Shown here in pieces: positions 17,292-26,345 of a DNA stretch of 64,000 nucleotides; position 1 is the stretch's first letter; every line of letters begins with the position of its first letter. Position numbers and translations under genes: made by a program. The notes under the pieces are model-generated. The model was not told the origin of the DNA, did not search any database, and saw nothing but the letters and a program-made list of their open reading frames with translations. Source of the DNA: JAEUHM01 sp964538625 (GTDB taxonomy: Bacteria; Verrucomicrobiota; Verrucomicrobiia; Verrucomicrobiales; Verrucomicrobiaceae); NCBI GenBank assembly GCA_964538625.1, contig CAZIGH010000011.1, positions 1-64,000 of the forward strand. Reading direction: 5' to 3'.

Positions 17292-17660
17292 ATGAAGCAA
17301 GAACGTGTCGTCATCTTGGGAGCAAGCGACAAGCCAGAGCGCTACGCTCACAAAGCGCAGTTGCTCCTGAAGCAGCATGGACACGAGGTGGTGCCTGTGC
17401 ACCCGAGGCTGACCGAGATAGAAGGCGTTCCGGTGCTTCCGGACTTGAAGGCTGTGACTGGCCCGGTGGATACGCTTACGCTGTACGTCAACCCGCAGGT
17501 CTCGAGCGCGGCCGCTGCGGACATTCTGGCGCTGAAGCCTGCGCGTGTCATCTTCAACCCTGGCACGGAGAATGCCGGGCTGCAGACGCAGCTCTCCGCA
17601 GCAGGCATCGCCTGGGAAGAAGCTTGTACCTTGGTGCTGCTGCATACCGGGCAATACTGA
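17292..17660 (+). CDS. CoA-binding domain protein
   Basis: The 122-residue protein is a single Rossmann-type CoA-binding domain (CoA_binding_2). It starts RVVILGASDKPERYAHKAQ and ends with NPGTENAGLQ and the family-like ACTLVLL segment. Such small proteins bind CoA in a nucleotide-fold pocket; their physiological role is not firmly known. The frame is open upstream to 17100, but that part is antisense to comF and the domain begins exactly at the ATG at 17292. Only 26 bp separate it from the divergent comF start. Confidence 0.85.
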   Translation: MKQERVVILGASDKPERYAHKAQLLLKQHGHEVVPVHPRLTEIEGVPVLPDLKAVTGPVDTLTLYVNPQVSSAAAADILALKPARVIFNPGTENAGLQTQLSAAGIAWEEACTLVLLHTGQY

Positions 17661-17723
17661 GAGCTCTTTTCCCCGCCAGTTGAATGACTGGACGCGGCGG
17701 AGAAGCTGGCTAGGCGTCCAGGA

Positions 17724-18515
17724 ATGAATCATGACTGGAACGAAAAATGCGTCGTCGTCACCGGTGGCGGAGGCGGCATGGGACAAGCGGCGGCGAAGAA
17801 GTTCGCTGAGGCTGGTGCCCGCACCTTTGTGTTCGGTAGGACGATGGAGTCTCTCGAAGAGACAGCGGCGCTTTCGCGAAACATCATTCCTGTGGCTTGT
17901 GATGTGGCAGATGGTGCAAGCGTCTCCTCTGCGCTGGAGGTGGTCCTGCAACACGGTGCGCCTGCGGCCCTGATTCATGCCGCCGGCATCAACACGCCGG
18001 ACCGGTTCATGGCCCATGCAGACCCTTCGCGGATCATCTCGGAAGAGAGCTGGCGCAGAGTCATGGAGATCAACGTGCTCGGTGTGGCGAACATGATCCA
18101 AGCTGTATCCAAACCCATGGCGGCTGCCGGCGGCGGTCGCATCGTGGTCGTTTCATCCACCGCCGGACATGGCTACGACTCCTACGCCGGAGTGCCCTAC
18201 ACCGCGAGCAAGTGGGCGGTACACGGCATGCTCATGACAGCGCGCATGCAGCTCAATGCGCACGGCATCGTGCTCTCGGAGTATGCGCCGGGAGAGGCCA
18301 ATACGCCACTGGTGCAAAAGCGCCCCGTGCTGCCTTCACAGGCGCATCGTGATGCGATGATCAGTACGGAGGACTGTGCCGAGGCACTGTTCTTCATCGC
18401 CAGCCAGCCTCACAGCATGAGCGTCATTCAGCTCCCGGTGTATCAGCCCTTTGGCGGTATGCCACCGCCGATCACGATGCCGTGGCTGGACGCATTTGAA
18501 ATCAAGGCGCGCTAA
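17724..18515 (+). CDS. SDR family oxidoreductase
   Basis: The 263-residue short-chain dehydrogenase/reductase has the cofactor motif TGGGGGMG near residues 13-20, an HAAG motif in place of NNAG, and the active-site Ser and YTASK. It resembles classical FabG-like reductases. Substrate unknown. The C-terminal GGMPPPITMPWL differs from the usual GG.TM ending. It overlaps the 3' end of the convergent esterase gene by 14 bp. Confidence 0.88.
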   Translation: MNHDWNEKCVVVTGGGGGMGQAAAKKFAEAGARTFVFGRTMESLEETAALSRNIIPVACDVADGASVSSALEVVLQHGAPAALIHAAGINTPDRFMAHADPSRIISEESWRRVMEINVLGVANMIQAVSKPMAAAGGGRIVVVSSTAGHGYDSYAGVPYTASKWAVHGMLMTARMQLNAHGIVLSEYAPGEANTPLVQKRPVLPSQAHRDAMISTEDCAEALFFIASQPHSMSVIQLPVYQPFGGMPPPITMPWLDAFEIKAR

Positions 18516-19383
18516 GCAGTGCCCGGGCAAATCGTTTGCCAATCTCCAGGGTGCCCGCCGCGGTGAAGTGTGTGTGGTTGGGTCCTAGCGTTTCTGCGCC
18601 CGAGGTATCGACGTACGTGGTGTGCGGCAGCTTTTCCGCCAGGCTGCGTTGTGCCTCCACGACGACGGGCATGTGCGGGTTCTTGTCATTGCCAAAGCGT
18701 ACGTTGACCCCGATGAAGGAGGGCAGGTTCGCAGCGCCCAGATCCTCCCGGAGACGGCTCAACATTCGGCCCAGGTTCTTCTCATACTGCGGGGCGTATG
18801 CCGCAGTGGCATCACTCTCACCCTGCACCCAGACGAGTGCGCGGAGTTTCAACTCGATGCCCTGTGCCTTGGCTGCAGAGATGGCTCGCTTGACTTCCTC
18901 CACCAGCACTCGATAACATGCGCCTGCGGTACCCGGATCATCTGGACTCCAGTCCGCAGCCACCGAAGTACCGCTGAAAGCCACCTTGACCAAGGCAGGT
19001 GACTTTCCCTCCTGCGCCCTCAGCTCACGACTGAGTCCAAACTCCGGGCCAAAGCCGCCCTCATCCTTGGCGAAGTTTCCGTATTGCCGTGGGAAGGCCT
19101 TCTTCTCCTCGGGTGTGTTAGTGACTGCGGGTGAGCCCTTTTGCTGAGGCTGCAGTGGTTGCCACTTGCCGCCGCTGCTCACGTCGTGAGTGTCGGGCGG
19201 TGGATCCCCTAGCCTCCACCAGAAGAGGACGTCTTTGTCATGCTCATTCGGCGGAAGCTGGGAGGCATACGCGTCAAAGCCCACGGCATTCGACTGGCCA
19301 GCCACGATGATGAGATCCCGGGTCTCTGCCCAAGCAGGGAGGCCGAAGGAGAAACAGAGAGCGAGTCTAAGTACGGAGTTCAT
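18502..19383 (-). CDS. SASA-type carbohydrate esterase (SGNH)
   Basis: The 293-residue exported esterase has signal peptide MNSVLRLALCFSFGLPAWAE and the block-I motif GQSN at about residues 29-32 with the nucleophile Ser. Further blocks are WVQGESDA and the C-terminal GPNHTHFTAAG with the catalytic His. The family (sialate O-acetylesterase/DUF303, acetylxylan esterases) removes acetyl groups from sugars. The ATG at 19383 begins the signal peptide, so it is preferred over the in-frame start at 19515. It is adjacent to a second SGNH esterase on the same strand. Confidence 0.88.
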   Translation of the reverse strand: MNSVLRLALCFSFGLPAWAETRDLIIVAGQSNAVGFDAYASQLPPNEHDKDVLFWWRLGDPPPDTHDVSSGGKWQPLQPQQKGSPAVTNTPEEKKAFPRQYGNFAKDEGGFGPEFGLSRELRAQEGKSPALVKVAFSGTSVAADWSPDDPGTAGACYRVLVEEVKRAISAAKAQGIELKLRALVWVQGESDATAAYAPQYEKNLGRMLSRLREDLGAANLPSFIGVNVRFGNDKNPHMPVVVEAQRSLAEKLPHTTYVDTSGAETLGPNHTHFTAAGTLEIGKRFARALLSAP

Positions 19384-19511
19384 GAGGCAGATTCTCCACT
19401 GCTCTCGCGTCTTCTCAAGCTCCCTGGTGCGATTCACTCCACCGGTCGAGTTTGTGGGGATGACGAGGCCTGTGGCGAGAGGGGTGAGACAGGGCATGCC
19501 GCTGCGCGGCA

Positions 19512-20807
19512 TCACTCTTTCACCAGCTCGCCTATCAGCAGGATGGCACCGGGGTAGAAGCCATTGGCCTCGTAGCGCTCGGGTTTGTCGATCTTTTCAT
19601 TCCGTTGGCTGAGGATTTTCGCTTTGTCGGGCGAGTCTTTGAGCAGCTCAATCTCCACCTCGTGCACTTCATCTGGCGCCAGATCATCGCCGATCAACAT
19701 GGTGTTGAGCCTATGATAGGTGCAATACGGATCGAAGAGAGTGCGCTCGCTGACCACACCGTCGAGCGTGAGCTTCACCTTGCCGACATCTGGTCCTACG
19801 ACGTGATAGATGGCGCAGCGCGGGCCTTTGAACTTGAAGATGATCTTCTCGCCTGCGGTCATGGTTTTGTGCAGAGAGGTCATGCGGTTGGCCCAGCGTT
19901 TGGCAAACTCGTCTGTGTCCGCATTCAGCAGAGTGAAGCCCTTGGAGAGGTTGGCTTCAGATATGGGAAGCATTTTGGCATGTTCGTAGTTCTGGTCATC
20001 AAACGGTGCTGCAAGTACGTGGGCACCCGGTTTGTCTGATGCTTTGGAGATGGGTTCCAAAGAGCGCACGATGGCCTCGAGGTATAGCTGATGGCCGGTC
20101 TCCACGTGAGGATGCACACTGTCCGGTGCGAAGATGAACTTTTCCCCGGTGGCCTTCTTTTCTTCCTCTGTTTTGGGCAGCTTGGCTTTCCACTCGAGCT
20201 TGCCGGCTTTGACGAGCTTTGCGACTTCCATGCCCATGTGGATGGTGGGGATGCCGTAGTGCTGGGCCACGCCTTCCATGGCGCTGGCGGAGCGTTGGAA
20301 CCAGCCCTCCAGCATGGGTGAGACAAGGGCTTCCGTGATGGTATAGACGAAGCAAATGTCACAGTTCGGCAGTGCAGCCCATGTCTGCCGCACGATGCCT
20401 TCCATGCAGCGCTGAATCTGCTGGGGTGGTGCTCCGCCATCGTTCACGGCGAACTCCACGAACAAGAGGTCTGGCTTATGACGAAGCACATCCTGTTCCA
20501 GGCGACAGACGCCGAGGTCGGAGCCGGTGCCGCCGATGGCTGCATTCACCTCGCTGAACTTCGCATTTGGCCAGCTCTTCTGAAAGTGCTCCAGGGTTTT
20601 CACCCTCCAGCCGGGTTGCGCGGTGATGGAACCACCAAGGTAGGCCACTTTTACCTCTGCTCCCTCTTGTTTCACTTTGCCGAGGAAGTTCGGCAGTCCT
20701 GCGCGGGGTCGGCACTCCTCGGCTTTCACGAGCGGGAATCCGCCGTCCATCTTTGGCTGCGCGCTGACAAGGGAGGTGGCGGCGAGAAGGAGGAGCAGTG
20801 TTCTCAT
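19512..20807 (-). CDS. SGNH/GDSL hydrolase family protein
   Basis: The 431-residue exported protein has signal peptide MRTLLLLLAATSLVSAQ and an SGNH core. The block-I motif GGSIT lies near residues 58-62, AIGGTGSDLG is the block-II-like glycine and FAVNDGG is the Asn block. A C-terminal beta domain (about 290-431) may bind carbohydrate. Planctomycetes and Verrucomicrobia carry many such esterases, usually linked to deacetylation of polysaccharides. It lies 17 bp downstream of ppnP and upstream of the SASA esterase, so the three may share a transcript. Confidence 0.85.
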   Translation of the reverse strand: MRTLLLLLAATSLVSAQPKMDGGFPLVKAEECRPRAGLPNFLGKVKQEGAEVKVAYLGGSITAQPGWRVKTLEHFQKSWPNAKFSEVNAAIGGTGSDLGVCRLEQDVLRHKPDLLFVEFAVNDGGAPPQQIQRCMEGIVRQTWAALPNCDICFVYTITEALVSPMLEGWFQRSASAMEGVAQHYGIPTIHMGMEVAKLVKAGKLEWKAKLPKTEEEKKATGEKFIFAPDSVHPHVETGHQLYLEAIVRSLEPISKASDKPGAHVLAAPFDDQNYEHAKMLPISEANLSKGFTLLNADTDEFAKRWANRMTSLHKTMTAGEKIIFKFKGPRCAIYHVVGPDVGKVKLTLDGVVSERTLFDPYCTYHRLNTMLIGDDLAPDEVHEVEIELLKDSPDKAKILSQRNEKIDKPERYEANGFYPGAILLIGELVKE

Positions 20808-20824
20808 GGCGGGGAGTAGCTGTG

Positions 20825-21139
20825 TCAATTCAGAAAGGTGCAGACATACTGGCAGATGCCTCCTTTGACCGTAATGGTGAAGCCGCTTTTGGCAGGCACG
20901 TCAAAACTCTGGCCTGCGGTGTAGCGCAGCACTTCGCTGCTGCCATCAAGCACCACTTCACAGGCACCGTCGGTAATGTCCATGCGTTCAGCGGCGTCTG
21001 TGCCGAAATGGTAGCTGCCTGGGTAGATGAGACCGAGGGTCTTTTTGCTGCCGTCGGCAAACAGGAGGGTGTGAGAGATGACCTTGCCCTCGAAGTAAAC
21101 GTTGGCTCTGGCGATGGCGGTGACGTTGGTGAACTGCAT
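20825..21139 (-). CDS. ppnP: Pyrimidine/purine nucleoside phosphorylase (YaiE type)
   Basis: The 104-residue cupin-fold protein matches PpnP (E. coli YaiE), which splits nucleosides with phosphate into base and ribose 1-phosphate. Typical features are the N-terminal NVYFEGKVISHTL, the core TLGLIYPGSYHFGTDAAE and the end CQYVCTFL. The family is about 94 residues long. The ATG at 21139 is chosen because family homology starts at MQFTNV; the frame runs open further upstream into the divergent methyltransferase gene. Confidence 0.92.
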   Translation of the reverse strand: MQFTNVTAIARANVYFEGKVISHTLLFADGSKKTLGLIYPGSYHFGTDAAERMDITDGACEVVLDGSSEVLRYTAGQSFDVPAKSGFTITVKGGICQYVCTFLN

Positions 21140-21217
21140 GACGGCGCTGGTTAGCTTGCGAGCGGTGTGGGAGCAAGTGGCAGTTGCACCGGCGACGCTT
21201 CTTCCGACGCTGCGGGG

Positions 21218-22240
21218 ATGAACCTCACTGCTGCTCCCCTGACGAATCCCCTGCCCCTCTACCGCTACCGTGACGGCCTGTATGCGGTCGATCTTCTCAC
21301 GGCTCTGGTGGTTCACTTCGACTTCTTTTCGAGGCTGGGAGAGGAGTGTGTGCCTGAGGAGCTTCTCCGCGAGCGGTTTGGTTTTGCCGCGCGGCCTTTC
21401 GACACTGCATTGACCCTGCTTGCGGCGAATGGGCTGGTGGAGCGCACGAAGGATGGCGTCCGTAGCACGGACTTGGCGCGTGAACACTTGGTGGCTGGGA
21501 CTGGCTGGGATCTCTCTCCCTACTTTGCTTCACTGCATGACAGGCCGATTGCGCGTGACTTTGTGGAGGTGCTGCGGTCAGGGAGACCGGCGGGCTGGTC
21601 TGGTGACAAGTCATCCGGTGACTGGCATGAGGCGATGGAGGACGAGACTTTCGCCCGCAAGTTCACGGCAGCCATGGACTGTCGGGGCCGGTATCTGGCT
21701 CAGGCACTGGCGAAGGCACTCGATCTCTCCGGGCGGCGGCGTGTGTTGGACATAGGTGGGGGTTCGGGCATTTACGCCTGCTCACTGGTGGCTGCGAATG
21801 CGGGTCTGGCTGGCTGCGTGCTTGAGCAGAGTCCTGTGGATAGGGTTTGTAGGTGCTTGATAGAAGAGCGTGGCTTCGCGGATCGTGTGGAGGTGGTGGT
21901 GGGCAATATGTTCGTCAGCATGCCTTCCAGCTGTGACGTGCATCTTTTCTCCAATGTGCTGCACGATTGGGATGTGCCAGAGGTGAGGCAGTTGCTGGCG
22001 GCATCCGCAGCGGCGCTGCCTCCCGGCGGACTGCTGGTGATTCATGACGCGTTCATCAACGACGAGAAGGATGGTCCGCTGCATGTGGCGGAGTATTCCT
22101 GTCTTTTGATGCACTCTACCCAGGGCAAGTGTTACTCGCCGTCCGAATACGCGCACTTGATGCGGGAGGCTGGCTTCGAGCCAGGTGCTTACCACGACAC
22201 GGTCGTGGGCCGGGGTTTCATGACGGGGCACCGCCTATAG
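21218..22240 (+). CDS. SAM-dependent O-methyltransferase, ASMT-like
   Basis: The 340-residue protein has an N-terminal winged-helix dimerisation domain (about 1-100) and a class I methyltransferase domain with the SAM motif VLDIGGGSGIYA. SNVLHDWD, the acetylserotonin/hydroxyindole O-methyltransferase family signature, and a PPGGLLVIHD strand follow. Substrates in the family are phenolic or polyketide hydroxyls, so the natural substrate here is unknown. The ATG at 21218 follows an 17-codon leader that shows no homology. It ends 6 bp into the convergent small gene. Confidence 0.85.
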   Translation: MNLTAAPLTNPLPLYRYRDGLYAVDLLTALVVHFDFFSRLGEECVPEELLRERFGFAARPFDTALTLLAANGLVERTKDGVRSTDLAREHLVAGTGWDLSPYFASLHDRPIARDFVEVLRSGRPAGWSGDKSSGDWHEAMEDETFARKFTAAMDCRGRYLAQALAKALDLSGRRRVLDIGGGSGIYACSLVAANAGLAGCVLEQSPVDRVCRCLIEERGFADRVEVVVGNMFVSMPSSCDVHLFSNVLHDWDVPEVRQLLAASAAALPPGGLLVIHDAFINDEKDGPLHVAEYSCLLMHSTQGKCYSPSEYAHLMREAGFEPGAYHDTVVGRGFMTGHRL

Positions 22241-22447
22241 CAGCGTGCTGTCATCCTGCTTCTGAAGGCGAATGAGCTTTTTCTTGATGACTTCAAGATG
22301 CACGGTCATCTCGTGCAGGGCTTTGAGGCAGTCTGCTTGTGTCTCTGAGTCTTCGAGCTTCGGCAGGGCGGGATGAATCTTCATCATCGCGAGCGCGATG
22401 GTTTTGGCTGCGTCTTGGATTTGATTGATGGCTGCGGGGCGGTCCAT
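22235..22447 (-). CDS. Small helical protein of unknown function
   Basis: The 70-residue protein has an all-alpha pattern with heptad-like spacing (AAINQIQDAAKTIALAMMKI, then CLKALHEMTVHLEVIKKKLI) and no membrane segment. It is not recognised. It lies 9 bp after the creatininase-family gene on the same strand and overlaps the convergent methyltransferase by 6 bp, so it is the likely last gene of the aroC-TSUP-creatininase transcript. Confidence 0.6.
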   Translation of the reverse strand: MDRPAAINQIQDAAKTIALAMMKIHPALPKLEDSETQADCLKALHEMTVHLEVIKKKLIRLQKQDDSTLL

Positions 22448-22456
22448 GAGGGGGAA

Positions 22457-23239
22457 TCAGTTTGCTGGTTCGTAAAGGCTGCTGGTGTCTGCGGAAGCAA
22501 GTTCTACGAGGTAGCTGGCAAGGCGTTCGGCGAGGTGCGCCAGGTAGCGTGCACCTTTTTCCGCAGTGGAGTGCTGTGGGTCACCGGAGCCGGTGTCGTT
22601 GGTAGCCTTTGGCCAGTCCCGCTGAGCCCATGCCCATTTCTCACGCATGGCGGTGAGCTTCCAGGCGTTGTCTGTTCCGGGTCCCCAGTGGTTTTTTGGT
22701 AGCACGAGGTCTGGCCTGAGATGCAGCATGAGACTGGTCTCTCGCTCATCTGCGTGGTCTCCGAGAATGGTGAAGGTCTCTTTGGGAAAAGGGATCTGGA
22801 ACCAGGATACGGTGGAGAGGAAGATGCGTGGGTGCCGGGCCTGCAGTTCGCGGAGCATCTGGCGGAAGTCGTTTCCTCCGTGACCATTGAGAACGACGAA
22901 CTTGGGCACGCCCACGCCTTCAAGGCTGCTGATGACGTCGTCAAGCACTGCAAACTGGGTGCTGGGGTTCAGGTTGATGCAAAAAGGGATGGCGAGCTGT
23001 CCGGTCTGCACACCGAAGGGTATGTTCGGCAGGATGGCTACCTTGGCACCTTGTTCCCAGGCGATACGACCAGCCTCAGCACAAATGGCTTCGTTCTGGA
23101 TGCTGTCGGTGGCATAGGGAAGGTGCCAGTTGTGCGCCTCCGTGGCACCCATTGGCAGCAAGGCCACTTCATAGCGGCAGTCTTTGACGTGTTTCCAGTT
23201 GGTCTCGGCGATGATCCAAGGGCGTGGTCCGGTGCTCAT
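22457..23239 (-). CDS. Creatininase family protein
   Basis: The 260-residue metal-dependent amidohydrolase of the creatininase fold has the family core. This runs LLPMGATEAHNWHLPYATD (about 27-45) with metal ligands Glu and His/Asp. GHGGN follows near 118-122 and DHADERETS near 162-170 supplies the later His and Glu ligands. Family members cleave cyclic amides or act in F420/riboflavin or mycofactocin pathways; no partner here identifies the substrate. It lies 42 bp downstream of the TSUP permease. Confidence 0.88.
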   Translation of the reverse strand: MSTGPRPWIIAETNWKHVKDCRYEVALLPMGATEAHNWHLPYATDSIQNEAICAEAGRIAWEQGAKVAILPNIPFGVQTGQLAIPFCINLNPSTQFAVLDDVISSLEGVGVPKFVVLNGHGGNDFRQMLRELQARHPRIFLSTVSWFQIPFPKETFTILGDHADERETSLMLHLRPDLVLPKNHWGPGTDNAWKLTAMREKWAWAQRDWPKATNDTGSGDPQHSTAEKGARYLAHLAERLASYLVELASADTSSLYEPAN

Positions 23240-23281
23240 GCCGCATACGGTGGACAGCCGACGCGAAGCTGCAAGGCTCGA

Positions 23282-24031
23282 CTACAACTGATCCCACAGG
23301 AGCTTCACGGTGAGACAGATGACCACCGAGATGAAGACGATGCGGATGAACGCGGCACCATGCCTGATAGCCATGCCGCTGCCGAGGTGCGCCCCTGCAA
23401 GCTGCCCGGCGATCATGACTAGCGCGACATCATAACGAATCATGTCTGCGGCGGCGAAAACGATCAATGCTGCTGCGTTGCTGGCCAGATTGACTGCCTT
23501 TGTGTATCCGGTGGCATGAGGCAGGTCAAAGCCGAGCAGTGTGATGCAGGCCAGTGTCCAGAAGGATCCAGTGCCGGGGCCAAAAAAGCCGTCGTAGAAC
23601 CCAAGCAACGAGCCAGCAAACCAGGCAAAGGTGTGTGGTTTGAGTTTGGCCGCACTTTTTTGTTTTCCAAATCCTGGGCTGAGCAAGGTGTAGATGGCAA
23701 CGCCGAGCAGCATCCAGGGAACGATCTCGCGAAGGAGCTCCGTGCCCAGTCGTCCGACCGCCCAGGTGCCAAGAGCAGATGCGAGAAAGGTGACGGTCAC
23801 GGGCAGGCGCATGGCTCTGCCGTCAATCATGCCTGCACGGTGATAACGCAGCACGGCGAGGGTGGTGCCGAAGGTGGATTGTGCCTTGTTCGTGCCGAGA
23901 GCATCGTGGGGGGAGAGACCAAAGGCCAGCAGCACAGGCATGGTGATGAGTCCGCCGCCACCGGCGATGGCGTCGATGAATCCCGCGCTCAGCCCGGTGG
24001 CAAACAGCAGCAGGATGTCGGTGAGGCTCAC
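23282..24031 (-). CDS. TSUP family membrane permease (TauE/SafE)
   Basis: The 249-residue membrane protein has about seven to eight hydrophobic segments and the family hallmark GFIDAIAGGGGLITMPVLL at the N-terminus. A repeated LGFYDGFFGPGTGSFW half lies in the middle. TSUP proteins export or import sulfite, sulfoacetate or other organosulfur anions. The GTG start at 24031 overlaps the aroC stop as GTGA, so it is translationally coupled. The substrate is not shown by context. Confidence 0.9.
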   Translation of the reverse strand: MSLTDILLLFATGLSAGFIDAIAGGGGLITMPVLLAFGLSPHDALGTNKAQSTFGTTLAVLRYHRAGMIDGRAMRLPVTVTFLASALGTWAVGRLGTELLREIVPWMLLGVAIYTLLSPGFGKQKSAAKLKPHTFAWFAGSLLGFYDGFFGPGTGSFWTLACITLLGFDLPHATGYTKAVNLASNAAALIVFAAADMIRYDVALVMIAGQLAGAHLGSGMAIRHGAAFIRIVFISVVICLTVKLLWDQL

Positions 24032-25134
24032 GTGTTGGGTTCTGGGGGAAGCTGGTTTTGCGCGTGATGCCGCATGAGGTGATCTACAAGTACAAGGTGC
24101 ACCATGGCTTCTACGATGGGCACCGCGCGCGGCAGTACACAGGGATCATGCCGACCCCGCGCAGCCAGTGTGGTGTCTTCTCCGGTGTTGCTTACGGTGG
24201 CCTGCTCCTTGAGCACAGTGGCGGTGGGCTTGAACGCGACGCGGAAAACGATGGGCTCTCCGTTGCTGATGCCGCCCTGGATGCCCCCACTGCGATTCGT
24301 GCGGGTACGGACGGTTTCGCCCTCCATATAAAAGAGGTCATTGTGCTCCAGGCCAGTGAGCTGTGTGCCGGAGAAGCCGGAGCCGATTTCGAAGCCCTTG
24401 GTCGCAGGTAGCGAGAGCATGGCTTTGGCAAGGTCAGCCTCCAGCTTGTCGAAGACAGGTTCACCAAGGCCGGGGGGCACCCCTTTGACGACGCATTCGA
24501 TGACGCCTCCTACGCTGTCACCTTTGGAACGTACCTGCTCGATGAGCGCGATCATCCGCTCGGCAGCCTCCGGGTCACAGGTGCGTACAATGTTGGACTC
24601 AATGACTTCGGTGGAGGGGTTTTGGAGCGATGCGGGAGAGACTTCGACGTCCTTAACGCTGCGTACGTAAGCCAAGCACTCGTAGCCGGGAAGGCTGCGC
24701 TGGAGCACTTTCCGCGCGATGGCACCAGCGGCGACGCGCCCTATGGTTTCGCGGGCAGAAGCGCGTCCGCCACCATGAACGGCTCGGATGCCGTACTTGG
24801 CATCGTAGGTGTAGTCAGCGTGGGAGGGACGGTAGGCGCTTGCCATCTCTGAGTAGGCTGAGGGTCGCTGATCGGTATTGCGCACGAGCACGGCTATGGG
24901 GGTGCCCAGGGTGAGTCCGTCCACGACACCGCTGAGGATCTCGGCCCGGTCATCTTCTTTTCGCGGGGTGACGATCTTGCTCTGGCCAGGGCGGCGGCGG
25001 TCCAGCTCAGACTGGAGGTCGGCCTCAGTCAACGGGATACGCGGTGGGCAGCCGTCGATGATGACGCCTACACCTGCGCCGTGTGATTCTCCGAAGGTGC
25101 TGATGCGAAAGAGGGTACCGAAGCTGCTTGCCAT
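24028..25134 (-). CDS. aroC: Chorismate synthase
   Basis: The 368-residue enzyme makes chorismate from 5-enolpyruvylshikimate-3-phosphate with reduced FMN, the last common step of aromatic amino-acid synthesis. Conserved signatures are GESHGAGVGVIIDGCP near the start, GGGRASARETIGRVAAGAIA (about 120-139) and the late SGIQGG-type segment (SGGIQGGISNGEPI). The ATG at 25134 is chosen because homology starts at MASSFGTLFRISTFGES. It overlaps the TSUP gene. No other shikimate gene is nearby. Confidence 0.97.
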   Translation of the reverse strand: MASSFGTLFRISTFGESHGAGVGVIIDGCPPRIPLTEADLQSELDRRRPGQSKIVTPRKEDDRAEILSGVVDGLTLGTPIAVLVRNTDQRPSAYSEMASAYRPSHADYTYDAKYGIRAVHGGGRASARETIGRVAAGAIARKVLQRSLPGYECLAYVRSVKDVEVSPASLQNPSTEVIESNIVRTCDPEAAERMIALIEQVRSKGDSVGGVIECVVKGVPPGLGEPVFDKLEADLAKAMLSLPATKGFEIGSGFSGTQLTGLEHNDLFYMEGETVRTRTNRSGGIQGGISNGEPIVFRVAFKPTATVLKEQATVSNTGEDTTLAARGRHDPCVLPRAVPIVEAMVHLVLVDHLMRHHAQNQLPPEPNT

Positions 25135-25230
25135 GGGGAATGGCAGTGTGCCGCAGGCGGACGACCTGTGCAACTGTCATGGGATTTCTGTTTTCAGGAA
25201 TGGTGTTACGTGGTAGCTTCGCCTTCCACC

Positions 25231-25548
25231 ATGTTCAGCCGCAACTTCCGTCTCCTCGCTTCCGCTTTGTTGATCTGCGGTACTTTGACTTCATGCAGCT
25301 TGCTCACAGCACCTCTGAGACTTCTCGGTCGTGCGGCCAATGGATTGCTTTCTCCCGTAGGTGGTCTGGGTGGTGCAGCGTCGCTTGCGCCGCTGCTTTT
25401 GGATGCAGAAGATGGCAGCAAGAAGCCGGTGCGCGGCGTGGAAGTGAAGCTGATCGACAAGGCACCCTCTCAGCGCGTGACGAAGGAGGCACCTGTGGTG
25501 ATGAACCAGACTCAGCGTCTTCGTAACACCAGCACGATGTCTGAGTAG
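25231..25548 (+). CDS. Putative lipoprotein
   Basis: The 105-residue protein has a lipoprotein signal (MFSRNFRLLASALLICGTLTSC, Cys at residue 22). A Leu/Gly-rich segment (LLGRAANGLLSPVGGLGGAA) and a basic tail follow. Not recognised. The ATG at 25231 is chosen since the lipobox then lies at the usual distance. The 3' end overlaps the convergent methyltransferase gene by 37 bp. Confidence 0.6.
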   Translation: MFSRNFRLLASALLICGTLTSCSLLTAPLRLLGRAANGLLSPVGGLGGAASLAPLLLDAEDGSKKPVRGVEVKLIDKAPSQRVTKEAPVVMNQTQRLRNTSTMSE

Positions 25549-26294
25549 CTGTCGTCCAGCTTGCGCGTGGTGGCGATGTCATGCGTGAAGTCATGACAGG
25601 CTTTGAGTTCAAGGGCGGGCACCGTTTTCAGAAGGCGGCGCAGTTGGGCGGCGTCATAGGTCCGGAACTGCCAGCGGGTCTCTTGGGTACGCGAGGAGCC
25701 GTTTTGGCGGATGCGGAGGCGAGTGCGAATGTCTTCTAGCCGCCTGCGTTTGTCAGCGGGCCAGGTGCGGGTGTTACAGGTCACTTCCACTCCCTCGCGG
25801 CTGCCTGTCCAACGCTCGTGTTCAAAGGTTGACAGCGAGTAGTCGGTCAGATGGATGCCCAAGAGGTAAATACCGCCGGGCTTCAGGACTTGGCTGACGC
25901 GCTGCAAGTGCGAGCGTGCGTCCGCTTCGTTGAGCAGGTATTTGAAGGTGCTTACCAGACAGTGTGCGAAGTCGTATCCGCCCTTTGCACGGGATACAAA
26001 GGATTCCATGCGGTCCTGCCAGACGACTGCACCACGACCCAGGCGGCTTTTGGCGTAGTGAACCATGGCCGGGCTGAGATCAAAGCCGTGCACGGTGCAG
26101 CCGCGCTGACGAAGCGCAGCCATGAGGCGTCCACTGCCGCTGGCGGGCTCAAGGACGAGCGGCTTGTGCTGTGGACTCGCTGCGTAGCGGCGATAGGCAG
26201 CGAGCAGGAAGTCTGCCTCCGTTTCGGTGCCGTCGTCAAAGATGATGTCGTAATACAATGGGGTGTCGTACCAGTCGCGTTGCTCGTTGGCCAT
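25512..26294 (-). CDS. Class I SAM-dependent methyltransferase
   Basis: The 260-residue protein starts with DWYDTPLYYDIIFDDGTETE. The methyltransferase core then has LEPASGSGRLMAALRQRGCTVHGFD (motif I; Glu-Pro-x-Ser-Gly-x-Gly) and VSQVLKPGGIYLLGIHL. Methylation target unknown. The ATG at 26294 is preferred to a GTG at 26345, which abuts the divergent thioesterase start. The remaining 51 bp between the genes would hold both promoters. Confidence 0.85.
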   Translation of the reverse strand: MANEQRDWYDTPLYYDIIFDDGTETEADFLLAAYRRYAASPQHKPLVLEPASGSGRLMAALRQRGCTVHGFDLSPAMVHYAKSRLGRGAVVWQDRMESFVSRAKGGYDFAHCLVSTFKYLLNEADARSHLQRVSQVLKPGGIYLLGIHLTDYSLSTFEHERWTGSREGVEVTCNTRTWPADKRRRLEDIRTRLRIRQNGSSRTQETRWQFRTYDAAQLRRLLKTVPALELKACHDFTHDIATTRKLDDSYSDIVLVLRRR

Positions 26295-26345
26295 GATGTT
26301 TGATTGAATACTGGCGAGAAGCTGTGAAAGAGTCGAGCGCTTCAC